Positions 24,745-33,990 of a DNA stretch of 64,000 bases are shown here, piece by piece; the first letter of the stretch is position 1, and each line of letters begins with the position of its first letter. The notes below the pieces were generated by a model, which did no database searches, was not told the DNA's origin, and worked only from the letters and a program-made list of their open reading frames with translations. This stretch comes from Hirschia sp964342355 (GTDB lineage Bacteria > Pseudomonadota > Alphaproteobacteria > Caulobacterales > Hyphomonadaceae), in NCBI GenBank assembly GCA_964342355.1, contig CAYFFG010000003.1:1-64000 (forward strand), given 5' to 3'. Made by a program: the position numbers and the translations under genes.

Positions 24745-25503
24745 TTGAAACCGGGCTGGAAAATTTACGCAATTCTTGCAGCAGGGCTTGTCGCGCTGAA
24801 GATCAACGCACCTGTTGTAACGGCAGAAGAGACTGAACGTAGTCCTTCACCTTCAAACGCCCAACAAACGATTGAAATCGTCCCAGGCGTTACGCTCTGG
24901 TCTGGGTATGAAAACAGTGATTGGGCGAGCTATTTTATTCCAAAGGGCGTAAAAAAGGTCGCGCGCGAACCCGTCATTGACGGCGGAGTCTTGTTCCTTG
25001 GCGACAGCATCACCGAAAGCGCGCCGTTCGAATACATGTTTCCTGGCATTACCGTCGCCAACCACGGCGTTCCTGGGGACACAAGCGCAGGCGCATTACA
25101 TCGTCTGGCTTTGGTGACTCAGAACACGCCAGAACGCGTATTTATCAAAATTGGCACAAATGACCTTAATTATGGTTATGACGCAGAAGCGATCGCCAGC
25201 AACGTATTCGAAATCGCCGACCGCCTTCATCAGGAAATGCAGGGGGTCGAACTTTACGTCATTTCGCTAACGCCTCGCGAAAAACAGGCGATGAATGCAA
25301 TTAACAAAGCCAACCAATTACTGCAGGCTGGCGCGGTCTCTTCCAAATACACTTTCTTGAACATCGCCCCCTATTTGAAGGCGGCGGATGGCGCTATCGA
25401 CCCACAGTTTTCTTCAGACAGTCTACATTTGAATACCCAAGGTTATAAAGTTTGGGCCGAAAAAATGGACGCCTGTGTGCGTCAGGGATGCAAGGGCCTT
25501 TAG
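24745..25503 (+). CDS. Exported SGNH/GDSL-type esterase or lipase
   Basis: A TTG at 24745 behind GGCGGGA gives a signal peptide (KPGWKIYAILAAGLVALKIN ... VTA|EE); an in-frame ATG at 24676 lies inside an inverted repeat and is less likely. The SGNH blocks are all present: LFLGDSITES (nucleophile Ser), NHGVPGD (Gly), IGTNDL (Asn) and DSLHLNTQGY (Asp/His). Such enzymes hydrolyse acyl or acetyl esters on lipids or sugars; the predicted location is the periplasm or outside the cell. Two C-terminal cysteines (DACVRQGCKGL) may pair. The substrate is unknown. Confidence 0.85.
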   Translation: MKPGWKIYAILAAGLVALKINAPVVTAEETERSPSPSNAQQTIEIVPGVTLWSGYENSDWASYFIPKGVKKVAREPVIDGGVLFLGDSITESAPFEYMFPGITVANHGVPGDTSAGALHRLALVTQNTPERVFIKIGTNDLNYGYDAEAIASNVFEIADRLHQEMQGVELYVISLTPREKQAMNAINKANQLLQAGAVSSKYTFLNIAPYLKAADGAIDPQFSSDSLHLNTQGYKVWAEKMDACVRQGCKGL

Positions 25504-25567
25504 CTGCTTTTAAACGTGCGACATTCAACCGCTCGCCAAACTCGTCCATTGCCCCTAAATAGAAGCT

Positions 25568-25774
25568 ATGGGATCACCGCTTTACATTCTTCTTTATGTC
25601 GCCATGGCCGCCGTGTTTATCGTGCTGGTCCTTGGACTACTTAACCTGTTCAACAAGTCAGACGAACAGCGTTCTCGTTCCAATAAACTCATGCGCATGC
25701 GGGTCTTGTTTCAGTTCGTCGCGATTATCATCTTGGTGGTGATTGGCTGGACGAGCGGCGTTATCAATATTTAG
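25568..25774 (+). CDS. HIG1-domain twin transmembrane protein
   Basis: The 68-residue protein has two membrane helices (about 6-28 and 47-66) around the conserved polar loop RSNKLMRMRVLFQFVAI, which is the HIG1 (hypoxia-induced gene 1) signature. Bacterial members are thought to be linked to respiratory complexes, as the mitochondrial ones stabilise cytochrome oxidase. It stands 42 bp before the cobalamin adenosyltransferase gene, a pairing found repeatedly in alphaproteobacteria, so the two probably form an operon. Confidence 0.85.
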   Translation: MGSPLYILLYVAMAAVFIVLVLGLLNLFNKSDEQRSRSNKLMRMRVLFQFVAIIILVVIGWTSGVINI

Positions 25775-25816
25775 CTCGCAATACATTCTACTCCTGCGCT
25801 GTGAAAGGAACGCCTG

Positions 25817-26395
25817 ATGGTGAAACTCAACAAGATCTACACGCGCACAGGCGATGATGGCACAACAGGACTTTCCACCGGCGCCCGGGTTAAAAAATGG
25901 GACCTTCGCGTTCGCGCTTATGGTTCTGTAGATGAATGCAACAGCGCTCTGGGGTTAGCCCGTCTGCATATTGGTAATCGCGCAGACATGGATAAAGCGA
26001 TTTCTCGGATCCAGAACGATCTGTTTGATTTAGGCGCAGACCTCGCAACGCCAGAGAGTGACGATAAACTCAAATGGGAGCCACTTCGCATCGTCAAAAG
26101 CCAAGTTGAATGGCTGGAAGGCGAAATTGACCGTTTGAACGCAGACCTTGCGCCTTTGGATAGTTTTATTTTGCCCGCCGGCTCTGCCCTTTCGTCCTAC
26201 CTTCACATGGCAAGAACGATTGCGCGCCGCGCTGAAACCAACATCGCTGAATTAAATGCGGACACGAACGAAATCGTCAGCCCGGAAGCGTTGGCGTACA
26301 TAAACCGGCTCTCAGATTATCTTTTTGTCGCAGCGCGTGTCGCCAACGCCAATGGCGCTAATGATGTGAAGTGGGTTCCTGGCGCTAACAGATAG
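25817..26395 (+). CDS. Cob(I)alamin adenosyltransferase, PduO type
   Basis: The enzyme makes adenosylcobalamin from cob(I)alamin and ATP. The 192-residue protein has the PduO family's ATP-site start (IYTRTGDDGTTGLSTGARVK), the SVDECNSALGLAR helix (about 40-53) and the ARTIARRAETNIAEL motif (about 133-147), with LFVAARVANANG near the end. AAAGGAAC precedes ATG 25817. Adenosylcobalamin is needed by methylmalonyl-CoA and ethylmalonyl-CoA mutases, which fits the mcd gene upstream. It is probably co-transcribed with the HIG1 gene. Confidence 0.95.
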   Translation: MVKLNKIYTRTGDDGTTGLSTGARVKKWDLRVRAYGSVDECNSALGLARLHIGNRADMDKAISRIQNDLFDLGADLATPESDDKLKWEPLRIVKSQVEWLEGEIDRLNADLAPLDSFILPAGSALSSYLHMARTIARRAETNIAELNADTNEIVSPEALAYINRLSDYLFVAARVANANGANDVKWVPGANR

Positions 26396-26509
26396 CGTTA
26401 CTTCAGCAAAAATTTTCACGTTTTCGCCATCTTCCGTCACAGATATTGCAAACCAGAGAAAATTCAGCACAAATCCTCTTCAATTTTACGCTTTCAGGGG
26501 AAACTAATC

Positions 26510-28369
26510 TTGCGCACATCAATTATTGCCATTGCATCAGCTTTGTTACTCACAGCCTGTTCTGGAATACCGACATCAAAATCCGCTCCAACAGAGACCG
26601 CTGAAGCGACTGCATCAATAACACAAACTGAATCTCAACGCTTAACGGAATGGCTTGATGCCAAATACAAAGAGCAGCTCGAATTCAGCCCCATTTCCAA
26701 GACGTTTCTTGGCATCAAAGATGACGCCTACTCTGAAATTGATGATTTTTCCCCAGAAGCTGAGACAAAACAGCTCGAATGGCTGCGCGCCTCTGTCGAT
26801 GAGTTAAAAGCTTCATTTGACTATGATGCGCTCTCACCTGACGCCAAAATCTCTTATGATCTTTGGGTCTATGATCTGGAGCGCTCGGAAGCGAACCACA
26901 AATTTCCAATCCAGGGCTACGCATTTGATCAGATGAATGGGAATCAGGGGTTTTTCCCTCAATTCCTTATTCAGTTCCACACGGTTGAAACCGAAGCGGA
27001 TATGGAGGCGTATATCGCCCGCATATCCGGGTTGGCGCGCGCGACGCGTCAGATGTTGGAGCGCGCTGAAACAGCCGCCCAAGGCGGTGTCCGCGCGCCC
27101 AGCTTTGCCTATGAAGGCGTGATCGAACAGGCTGAGGCCGTTCTTAAGGGCAAACCTTTTGACACTTCAGATGAACTGTCCGCTCTTGGCGAAGATATCC
27201 ACACAAAAGTCGATAAACTCGTTGAAGACAGCCTGATTTCAGAAGCGCGCGGCAAGGAACTGCATGATCTAGCTGTCGCTGCCTTAAAGAGTGACTTTGG
27301 TCCTGCATTCCAGGAAGTCATTGATTGGCACAAGGAAGGCCTCAAGGAGCTTGGGGAGCCCAAAGGTGTTTGGGCGTTACCAGACGGCGAAGCTTTTTAC
27401 CGCGAACGCCTAGCCTATGCCACGACAACAGAACTGACTGCTGACGAAATCCATGAGATTGGCCTTAAGGAAGTCGCCCGCCTTCGCTCACGCATGATGG
27501 AAATTAAAGACGAAGTCGGCTTTGAGGGTGACTTGGACGCTTTTTTTGAATTCATCCGCACAGATCAGCAATTTTACTTTCCCGACACAGACGAAGGCCG
27601 CGAAGCCTATCTACAGGGCGCTCGTGACTTCATTGGTTATATCGAATCCGAGCTGCCCGAATATTTTGGGTTGCTTCCTAAAGCGGAACTAGAAGTCAAA
27701 CGTGTGGAAGCATTCCGAGAACAAGACGGCGCAGCACAGCATTATTTCCCAGGCACACCAGATGGGTCTCGCCCTGGCATCTACTATGTCCACCTGTCCG
27801 ATATGACTGCGATGCCGAAAAATCAGCTGGAAGTCATTGCCTACCATGAGGGGTTGCCTGGCCACCACATGCAGATTTCCATTGCTCAGGAGCTGACCGG
27901 TGTTCCGGAATTCCGCAAACAAGCGTTCTATAATTCTTATGCAGAAGGCTGGGCGCTTTATTCTGAGCAATTAGCTCAGGAAATGGGAGCTTACGAAGAC
28001 CCCTACTCTGAATTCGGTCGCATTACATCCGAGATCTTCCGTGCAATCCGCCTTGTCGTCGACACTGGTATCCATGCCAAAAAATGGTCAGAAGAAGAAG
28101 CTGTCGCGTATTTCATGGCGAACTCTCCTGAACCGGAAGAAAGCATCCGGTCTGAAATTCAGCGCTACTTTGTTCTGCCGGGTCAGGCGACCAGTTATAA
28201 GATAGGTATGATAAAAATCCTGGAGGCGCGCGCAAAAGCAAAAGAGGCTTTGGGCGAAGATTTTGATATTCGTGGCTTCCATGACGCGGTTTTGGGCGGC
28301 GGTGGCGTTCCTATGAATGTCTTAGACCAGCGCGTTGAACAATGGGTCGCTTCTGTCCAAAGCAAATAA
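26510..28369 (+). CDS. DUF885 family lipoprotein (putative metallopeptidase)
   Basis: The TTG start at 26510 follows AGGGGAAA. The signal ends in a lipobox (ASALLLTAC, Cys ~17), so the protein is lipid-anchored outside the cytosol. DUF885 proteins are ~600-residue, helical, peptidase-like; here the zinc motif HEGLPGHHMQ (about residues 446-455) and the downstream acid in YNSYAEGWALYSEQL are present. It is likely a periplasmic oligopeptidase; the substrate is unknown. It sits between the adenosyltransferase and etfB and ends in its own terminator. Confidence 0.9.
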   Translation: MRTSIIAIASALLLTACSGIPTSKSAPTETAEATASITQTESQRLTEWLDAKYKEQLEFSPISKTFLGIKDDAYSEIDDFSPEAETKQLEWLRASVDELKASFDYDALSPDAKISYDLWVYDLERSEANHKFPIQGYAFDQMNGNQGFFPQFLIQFHTVETEADMEAYIARISGLARATRQMLERAETAAQGGVRAPSFAYEGVIEQAEAVLKGKPFDTSDELSALGEDIHTKVDKLVEDSLISEARGKELHDLAVAALKSDFGPAFQEVIDWHKEGLKELGEPKGVWALPDGEAFYRERLAYATTTELTADEIHEIGLKEVARLRSRMMEIKDEVGFEGDLDAFFEFIRTDQQFYFPDTDEGREAYLQGARDFIGYIESELPEYFGLLPKAELEVKRVEAFREQDGAAQHYFPGTPDGSRPGIYYVHLSDMTAMPKNQLEVIAYHEGLPGHHMQISIAQELTGVPEFRKQAFYNSYAEGWALYSEQLAQEMGAYEDPYSEFGRITSEIFRAIRLVVDTGIHAKKWSEEEAVAYFMANSPEPEESIRSEIQRYFVLPGQATSYKIGMIKILEARAKAKEALGEDFDIRGFHDAVLGGGGVPMNVLDQRVEQWVASVQSK

Positions 28370-28375
28370 CGACTA

Positions 28376-28403
28376 TGCCCGTGGGCGAAGGCGTCCACGG
28401 GCA
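28376..28403 (+). terminator. Terminator hairpin of the DUF885 gene
   Basis: TGCCCGTGG (28376-28384) and CCACGGGCA (28395-28403) form a perfect 9-bp stem with a 10-nt loop, 7 bp after the stop. The following sequence is only weakly T-rich (ATAATTCCCTTG). Confidence 0.65.
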
Positions 28404-28721
28404 ATAATTCCCTTGTCATTCACCATAAGAACAAAACAAACGCAAAAATCGAACCGAAACGTATCATTTCACTCGCAGTCTGAGGTAACACCTTTTGCCG
28501 TATGCTGATTTTTTGAAATTTTCATGCCGGTGAGACAATTTGCCCCCAAAAACCTGAAATTTTTGCGACAATCGCCTTTTATCAGCCGCACCCCCGCCTT
28601 GACGCTGCACTGCATCAAACGTAATTCACAACACCAGCATTCGCCTCGGACCTGCTGCTGACACGCTTTAGTCGCAGACTGCGGCAAGTCATAAGATAGA
28701 TATTGCAATGGAGACGCTCAG
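28404..28721. promoter_or_regulatory. Intergenic region before etfB, with a candidate promoter
   Basis: 318 bp without a gene. TTGACG (28599-28604) and TAATTC (28622-28627) are spaced by 17 bp, a plausible sigma-70-type promoter about 95 bp before the etfB ATG. A GGAGACG ribosome site ends a few bases before 28722. Nothing else was recognised. Confidence 0.4.
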
Positions 28722-29468
28722 ATGAAGGTTCTCGTGCCCGTCAAACGGGTCATCGACTACAACGTCAAGCCGCGCGTAAAACCAGACCAAACTGGTGTTG
28801 ACCTCGCGAACGTAAAAATGTCGATGAACCCATTCTGCGAAATCGCAGTAGAAGAAGCTGTTCGACTTAAAGAAAAAGGCGTTGCGACAGAAATCGTTGC
28901 AGTGTCCATCGGCCCTGCTCAAGCTCAGGAAACACTGCGCACCGCCTTGGCGATGGGTGCAGACCGCGCAATTCTGGTAACTGAAGACTCAGATCTTGAA
29001 CCTTTGGCGGTTGCAAAAATCCTTAAAGCTATTGTTGACGAAGAAGCACCAGGCCTTGTTCTGCTTGGCAAGCAAGCGATTGACAACGACAACAACCAGA
29101 CCGGCCAAATGCTTGCTGCGCTTCTGGACTGGCCACAAGGCACATTCGCGTCAGAACTTGCTGTTGAAGATGGCAAAGTGAACGTCACACGCGAAGTCGA
29201 TGGCGGTCTTCAGACTGTCGCGCTTGAAGGTCCTGCAGTCGTCACGACTGACCTACGTTTGAACGAGCCGCGTTACGCGTCTCTTCCAAACATCATGAAA
29301 GCCAAGAAGAAGCCACTCGACACGAAAACAGCGGGTGACTTTGGCGTCGATGTCGCACCTCGTTTGACCGTTCTGAAAGTGACAGAGCCACCTGCGCGTG
29401 AAGCGGGCGAAAAGGTCGAAGACGTTGCAGCGCTGGTTGCTAAACTTAAAACAGCAGGAGCGATCTAA
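28722..29468 (+). CDS. etfB: Electron transfer flavoprotein, beta subunit
   Basis: EtfB binds AMP and together with EtfA carries electrons from acyl-CoA dehydrogenases to ETF:quinone oxidoreductase. The 248-residue product has the family start MKVLVPVKRVIDYNVKPRVK, the MSMNPFCEIAVEEA helix, and the conserved GKQAIDNDNNQTGQMLAALL block (about 121-140) including the recognition-loop neighbourhood. The stop TAA overlaps the etfA ATG by one base, so the two are translated together. It serves Mcd and other dehydrogenases of the cell. Confidence 0.97.
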   Translation: MKVLVPVKRVIDYNVKPRVKPDQTGVDLANVKMSMNPFCEIAVEEAVRLKEKGVATEIVAVSIGPAQAQETLRTALAMGADRAILVTEDSDLEPLAVAKILKAIVDEEAPGLVLLGKQAIDNDNNQTGQMLAALLDWPQGTFASELAVEDGKVNVTREVDGGLQTVALEGPAVVTTDLRLNEPRYASLPNIMKAKKKPLDTKTAGDFGVDVAPRLTVLKVTEPPAREAGEKVEDVAALVAKLKTAGAI

Positions 29469-30397
29469 TGGCCGTTCTAGTTATTGCAGATCACGACAAC
29501 GCGTCTTTAAACGACGCAACGCACAAGACAGTCACAGCAGCAAAAGCGCTTGGCGGTGATGTCGACATTCTTGTCGCTGGCGAAGGCGCTGGCGATGTTG
29601 CAGCAGCGGCTGCAAAGATCGACGGCGTTCGCAAGGTGCTTCACGCAGAAGGCTCAGCTTACAAAGCATTGCTAGCTGAAGCGGTTGAAGCTCTGGTGGT
29701 GCCACTCATGAGCGGCTACGACGCACTTCTTGCGCCAGCAACAACAATGGGTAAAAACGTTTGCCCACGCATCGCGGCTAAACTCGACGTCATGCAGCTT
29801 TCAGATGTGACAGCTATCATCGATGCAGACACATTCGAGCGTCCGATCTATGCTGGTAACGCCATCCAGACTGTTAAATCCTCCGACGCCAAGAAAGTGG
29901 TGACTGTTCGCGGTACTGCTTTTGCGGCTGTTGCTGAAACAGGTTCGGCGTCTGTGGAAACAGTTGACGCTCAAGCTGGTCCTTTCAAATCTGCGTTCGT
30001 ATCTGAAGAGCTTTCTAAATCAGACCGTCCAGAACTGACATCTGCAAAGCGGATTGTTTCAGGTGGCCGTGCGCTTGGTTCTGAGGAAGACTTCCAGAAA
30101 TACATCTTCCCACTCGCTGACAAACTCGGCGCAGCTGTCGGCGCCTCTCGTGCTGCGGTAGATGCTGGTTACGCACCAAACGACTATCAGGTTGGCCAAA
30201 CAGGTAAAGTCGTTGCGCCTGAACTGTACATTGCTGTTGGTATCTCCGGCGCAATTCAGCACCTTGCAGGTATGAAAGACTCAAAAATCATCGTTGCAAT
30301 CAACAAAGACGATGAAGCGCCAATTTTCCAGGTCGCAGACTATGGTTTGGTCGCAGACCTGTTCAAAGCAGTGCCTGAACTGACAGACGCACTATAA
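29468..30397 (+). CDS. etfA: Electron transfer flavoprotein, alpha subunit
   Basis: EtfA holds the FAD of the heterodimer. The 309-residue product has the N-terminal domain (about 1-180) and the C-terminal FAD domain with SGGRALGSEEDFQ (about 198-210), VGASRAAVDAGYAPNDYQVG (about 220-239), and ISGAIQHLAGMKDSKIIVAI (about 259-278), all classical. It overlaps etfB by one base and is followed by a strong terminator. The organisation etfB-etfA then 3-hydroxybutyryl-CoA dehydrogenase is common in alphaproteobacteria. Confidence 0.97.
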   Translation: MAVLVIADHDNASLNDATHKTVTAAKALGGDVDILVAGEGAGDVAAAAAKIDGVRKVLHAEGSAYKALLAEAVEALVVPLMSGYDALLAPATTMGKNVCPRIAAKLDVMQLSDVTAIIDADTFERPIYAGNAIQTVKSSDAKKVVTVRGTAFAAVAETGSASVETVDAQAGPFKSAFVSEELSKSDRPELTSAKRIVSGGRALGSEEDFQKYIFPLADKLGAAVGASRAAVDAGYAPNDYQVGQTGKVVAPELYIAVGISGAIQHLAGMKDSKIIVAINKDDEAPIFQVADYGLVADLFKAVPELTDAL

Positions 30398-30421
30398 AAA
30401 CGCATCTGAATACCCAATTTA

Positions 30422-30458
30422 AAACGCCGCTTGGACCTTGTCTTAGCGGCGTTTTTTT
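30422..30458 (+). terminator. Rho-independent terminator after etfA
   Basis: AAACGCCGC (30422-30430) and GCGGCGTTT (30446-30454) form a perfect 9-bp stem with a T7 run (30452-30458), 25 bp after the etfA stop. It separates etfBA from the downstream dehydrogenase. Confidence 0.95.
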
Positions 30459-30675
30459 GCGCGCCGCAGCAAAAGAAACGCAAAGTAGATTATTCCACAA
30501 TTACAACGCAAAGACGCAACAAACTATGAATGAAAGCGTCACATATCAGCGACAGGAATATATTTATTCGCATTCGCGGCATTTTTACCCTCTCGCGGTT
30601 TGGTAAAGGCATGCTAACCTAAATCAATTGGAATGCTTGCTGATATAGATTCCTGATCGATCAAGGTGCAAAGTC

Positions 30676-31554
30676 ATGCAGAAGATTCAACGCGTTGGCG
30701 TCATCGGCGCAGGCCAGATGGGAAACGGAATTGCCCATGTTTGTGCGTTGCACGGCATGGACGTAACAATTCACGATATAGATGCAGAGCACTTAAAAGC
30801 CGGCATAAGTACGATCGACTACAATTTACATCGCCAGATCAACAAAGGGATGATCAAGGAAGAAGCGCGGGTTGCTACGCTTGATCGTATCAAATGCGAC
30901 ACTGACGTTAAGGCGCTCAGCGATTGTCAGCTGGTGATTGAGGCCGCTACGGAAAAAGAAGCCGTTAAACGCGGTATTTTCGAAAATCTGTGTAAGACAT
31001 TGAACAAAGACGCCATTCTGGCGAGCAACACATCTTCTATTTCGATTACGCGGCTTGCTGCCTCAACGGACAGACCTGAAAAATTCGTCGGGCTTCATTT
31101 CATGAACCCCGTCCCTTTGATGCAACTTGTAGAAGTTATTCGAGGTCTCGCGACAGATCAGGAAACTTACGAAACTGTCCTCGGCGTTGCTGCGCAACTG
31201 GAAAAAATCGTCACAAACTCAGAAGACTTTCCAGCCTTTATCGTCAATCGTATCTTGATGCCTATGATAAACGAGGCTGTTTATACCCTCTATGAAGGCG
31301 TTGGCACGGTCGATGCGATCGACACTTCGATGAAGCTTGGCGCAAATCATCCAATGGGCCCGTTGCAACTTGCCGATTTCATTGGTTTAGACACCTGTCT
31401 TTCCATCATGCAGGTGCTTCATGACGGTCTTGCAGACACAAAATATCGCCCCTGTCCCCTTTTGGTAAAATATGTTGAGGCTGGTTGGTTGGGCCGTAAA
31501 GCTGGACGTGGATTTTATGACTATCGTGGCGAAAGCCCCGTCCCAACACGTTAA
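30676..31554 (+). CDS. 3-Hydroxybutyryl-CoA dehydrogenase
   Basis: This NAD(P)-dependent enzyme interconverts acetoacetyl-CoA and 3-hydroxybutyryl-CoA, used in PHB turnover, fatty acid metabolism and the ethylmalonyl-CoA pathway. The 292-residue length matches single-domain family members (HbdA/PaaH type). The dinucleotide site is VGVIGAGQMGNGIAHVCA (about 7-24), the catalytic His-Glu region lies in KFVGLHFMNPVPLMQLVEVI (about 137-156), and PAFIVNRILMPMINEA (about 184-199) begins the dimer domain. It lies behind the etfA terminator, so it probably has its own promoter within 30459-30675. Confidence 0.95.
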   Translation: MQKIQRVGVIGAGQMGNGIAHVCALHGMDVTIHDIDAEHLKAGISTIDYNLHRQINKGMIKEEARVATLDRIKCDTDVKALSDCQLVIEAATEKEAVKRGIFENLCKTLNKDAILASNTSSISITRLAASTDRPEKFVGLHFMNPVPLMQLVEVIRGLATDQETYETVLGVAAQLEKIVTNSEDFPAFIVNRILMPMINEAVYTLYEGVGTVDAIDTSMKLGANHPMGPLQLADFIGLDTCLSIMQVLHDGLADTKYRPCPLLVKYVEAGWLGRKAGRGFYDYRGESPVPTR

Positions 31555-31786
31555 TTTCATTCGCACAAAATTAAGAAATCACAACAGGATTTAAGGCCCG
31601 CCTATTCCTGCAACAAAGCGCTTTTCCCGCGATTTTACCGCTAAAACCGCCCCTTATAGTTAAACGTCTCTCAATTTGAACTGACAACGATCACAAGGTT
31701 TCTGAACGCCTTAGAAAGGCTTTTTAGGTATTCTCACCGCGTAGGGTATTTTGGGGACCAATGTTCCATGCGCGGAGCAATGCGAT

Positions 31787-33949
31787 ATGCATCGTTATCT
31801 TTTGAATAAATTCTTTAATTCCAGAAATGGCGGCATAGCGCCAATTTTCGCGCTGCTGATAACCGCAATCATGCTGATCATCGGCATCTCGGTTGACATG
31901 CGCCGCGCACAAAATGCTGTCGTACACGTGCAGACAGCAACAGATTCCGCAGTATTAGCCGCGGCACGAGAATATATTACATCCGGTGATCTGGAAGAAG
32001 ACGTTCGCCGTGCGAAAGCGTCTGAAGTTGCAAATGACTATTTCGCGGCAAACCTTTCCGTTGGCGGCTCAAACGTTGAAAATGCAGGCATTACCCTCAC
32101 CTTCAATGCTGGCGGCGAAATCGAAGCAAGCGCCACCGGCGAAATGGACATGCTTTTCGGCTGGCTGATTGGCAAAGCAACACAACGAATTCCAGCCAAT
32201 TCGGCTGCCATCGCGGGAGACTCGCGCCGTGTTGACGTTATACTTGTGCTGGACAACTCCACGTCCATGTTCCGCGAAGACAGAATGGTCAAACTGCGTT
32301 CAGCAGCAAAAAACTTTGTCGATACAATGTTCAACAATGCGGAAGGTCCCAACACAATTCAAATCGGTGTGGTGCCTTGGGCCACGACAGTGAACATCAG
32401 CTCTGAACGCCCGCTGAGTTGGGATAACGCTCCTGGGTCCACGACCGTTGTTGATGCAGCAGGTTCTCGCACTATTCCAAAATCCGCCTTTGATGACCGG
32501 TCAAAATACCTATATGAACCATGGACTTACACAGGTTTCTACGACACCGACCAAATGGACATTGACTACGGTCCAGTCGATTGGCGCGGATGTATCACAG
32601 CTGCATCCGACGAACGTCGGGTTAACTCATATGGTCATGTTCTAAGCTCGCTGACCGACACACCGGTTGTGGGGATGCGTTGGCCCGCACTGCTCGAAGA
32701 GCCTGAAATCGAAGAAATTTACGTCGAATACGAAGATAGCCACTTTGAAGATGATGATGACGATGATGACCGTGAATGGCAATGTCTGAGAAGAAGAAAG
32801 AATGGCCGTTGTAAGAAATGGGGATATGCCTCGCTGTCTCCTAATTCAGGTGGCGAATTCTCCAGCACATTTGTTCCGGAGACTTCTAAGATCCTCGACC
32901 TGGAAAACCTAAATGGACAAATCCCTGAAGACCTTCTTGTAAGTTCAGCGGCTGTCACACCTATTCGCCCGGATGGTGGCTCCGTTGATGGATGTAAAGA
33001 CCCGGACAAAAATCCAACCGTAGATGCGAATATCTGCCAGCTTCACAACTATGTTCAACCGCGTGACACACAATGTCGCGAAGGTGACGGGTGTAGCGTC
33101 ATCAAATGTACGCAAGACCAGACCCAATGGGGATCCTGGTATAAAGGCTACCGCAATGTATGGATGCCCCACGATCTGCCGTGTTCTACAGAAGGCGATG
33201 AGATCCAAACAGGTAATGTGTCTGCGTGTGTCTCTGATCCTAACGAGTTTTCCTATTTCGCAAACGGCGGCGAAGCATGTCCTTGGCAACCTGAATCAGA
33301 CTTCCTTCCATGGAATTCGACTGGCCGATATGTTTCTAGCCCAAATCGCAACTGCCCTTCGGCCATGCTGGGAATGTCTCAAAGTCGACCACAGATATTC
33401 GATAAACTAAATCACCTCTACCCCGCTCCTGGTGGCACGCACGCTGACGTAGGCTTGATGTGGGGGTTGCGCATGTTGTCCGACAAGCAACAGTGGAAAA
33501 GCTTCTTTGGTTATACCACTGACAACGAGCCAAAAGGCTTTGAGGCCAAACGATCCCGTCCAATCATGATCATGCTGACAGATGGTAAAAACGAAGCGCC
33601 ATATCATTTTGCCGGTTACTACGGGTGCAACGAAGAAGAGAGCCCATACGATTCGCACTCTGGTCGACGTTGGACCGGGGACTGCCAGAGGTCTGTTGGT
33701 ATTAATCAGCTCAGTAATGAATCGTTGAACAACCTGATGATGGACGCGTGTAACGCGATAAACGGTTATGGCGTTGAACTCTATACGATCGCGTTGGACC
33801 TAAACTCCGATAATGAAGAAGAAGCCAATCACATCGCGCTTCTGGAAGAATGTGCAGGTTCATCTGAGCGGGCGTTCAACATCCGCAACGATGAATTGGA
33901 TGAAACATTCCAATCAATCGCAGCGCGCACGCTTAGACTGAGCAAATAG
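31787..33949 (+). CDS. TadG-like pilus protein with VWA domain
   Basis: Tad/Flp-pilus accessory proteins of this type (TadG/TadE_like plus VWA) sit in the inner membrane with a large periplasmic domain. ATG 31787 (MHRYLLNKFFNSRNGGIAPI) opens the TadE-like leader, followed by one hydrophobic helix (about 18-40) and the QTATDSAVLAAAREY segment typical of Tad proteins. The VWA MIDAS is present as VLDNSTSMF (DxSxS, about 157-165) and MIMLTDGK later. A long insertion contains seven consecutive Asp residues (near 324-330) and many cysteines. Length is about 720 residues. No other tad genes are near, so it may be a stand-alone copy. Confidence 0.85.
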   Translation: MHRYLLNKFFNSRNGGIAPIFALLITAIMLIIGISVDMRRAQNAVVHVQTATDSAVLAAAREYITSGDLEEDVRRAKASEVANDYFAANLSVGGSNVENAGITLTFNAGGEIEASATGEMDMLFGWLIGKATQRIPANSAAIAGDSRRVDVILVLDNSTSMFREDRMVKLRSAAKNFVDTMFNNAEGPNTIQIGVVPWATTVNISSERPLSWDNAPGSTTVVDAAGSRTIPKSAFDDRSKYLYEPWTYTGFYDTDQMDIDYGPVDWRGCITAASDERRVNSYGHVLSSLTDTPVVGMRWPALLEEPEIEEIYVEYEDSHFEDDDDDDDREWQCLRRRKNGRCKKWGYASLSPNSGGEFSSTFVPETSKILDLENLNGQIPEDLLVSSAAVTPIRPDGGSVDGCKDPDKNPTVDANICQLHNYVQPRDTQCREGDGCSVIKCTQDQTQWGSWYKGYRNVWMPHDLPCSTEGDEIQTGNVSACVSDPNEFSYFANGGEACPWQPESDFLPWNSTGRYVSSPNRNCPSAMLGMSQSRPQIFDKLNHLYPAPGGTHADVGLMWGLRMLSDKQQWKSFFGYTTDNEPKGFEAKRSRPIMIMLTDGKNEAPYHFAGYYGCNEEESPYDSHSGRRWTGDCQRSVGINQLSNESLNNLMMDACNAINGYGVELYTIALDLNSDNEEEANHIALLEECAGSSERAFNIRNDELDETFQSIAARTLRLSK

Positions 33950-33962
33950 GCAAAAATTTAAA

Positions 33963-33990
33963 CGCGGCCCGATTTTAGGATTGGGCCGCG
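33963..33990. terminator. Bidirectional terminator between converging genes
   Basis: CGCGGCCC (33963-33970) and GGGCCGCG (33983-33990) form a perfect stem. It lies 13 bp after the TadG-like stop and includes the last codons of the convergent thioredoxin-like gene. ATTGCTTTT follows on the plus strand and TTTAAATTTTT on the minus strand. Confidence 0.75.

Noticed and set aside
28469..28708. 79-codon minus-strand frame before etfB
   Set aside because: No ribosome site, no recognisable features, and it overlaps the probable etfB promoter region.
31708..31725. Terminator before the TadG-like gene (GCCTT...AAGGC then T5)
   Set aside because: The stem is only five base pairs and no gene ends just upstream; the evidence is too weak to list.
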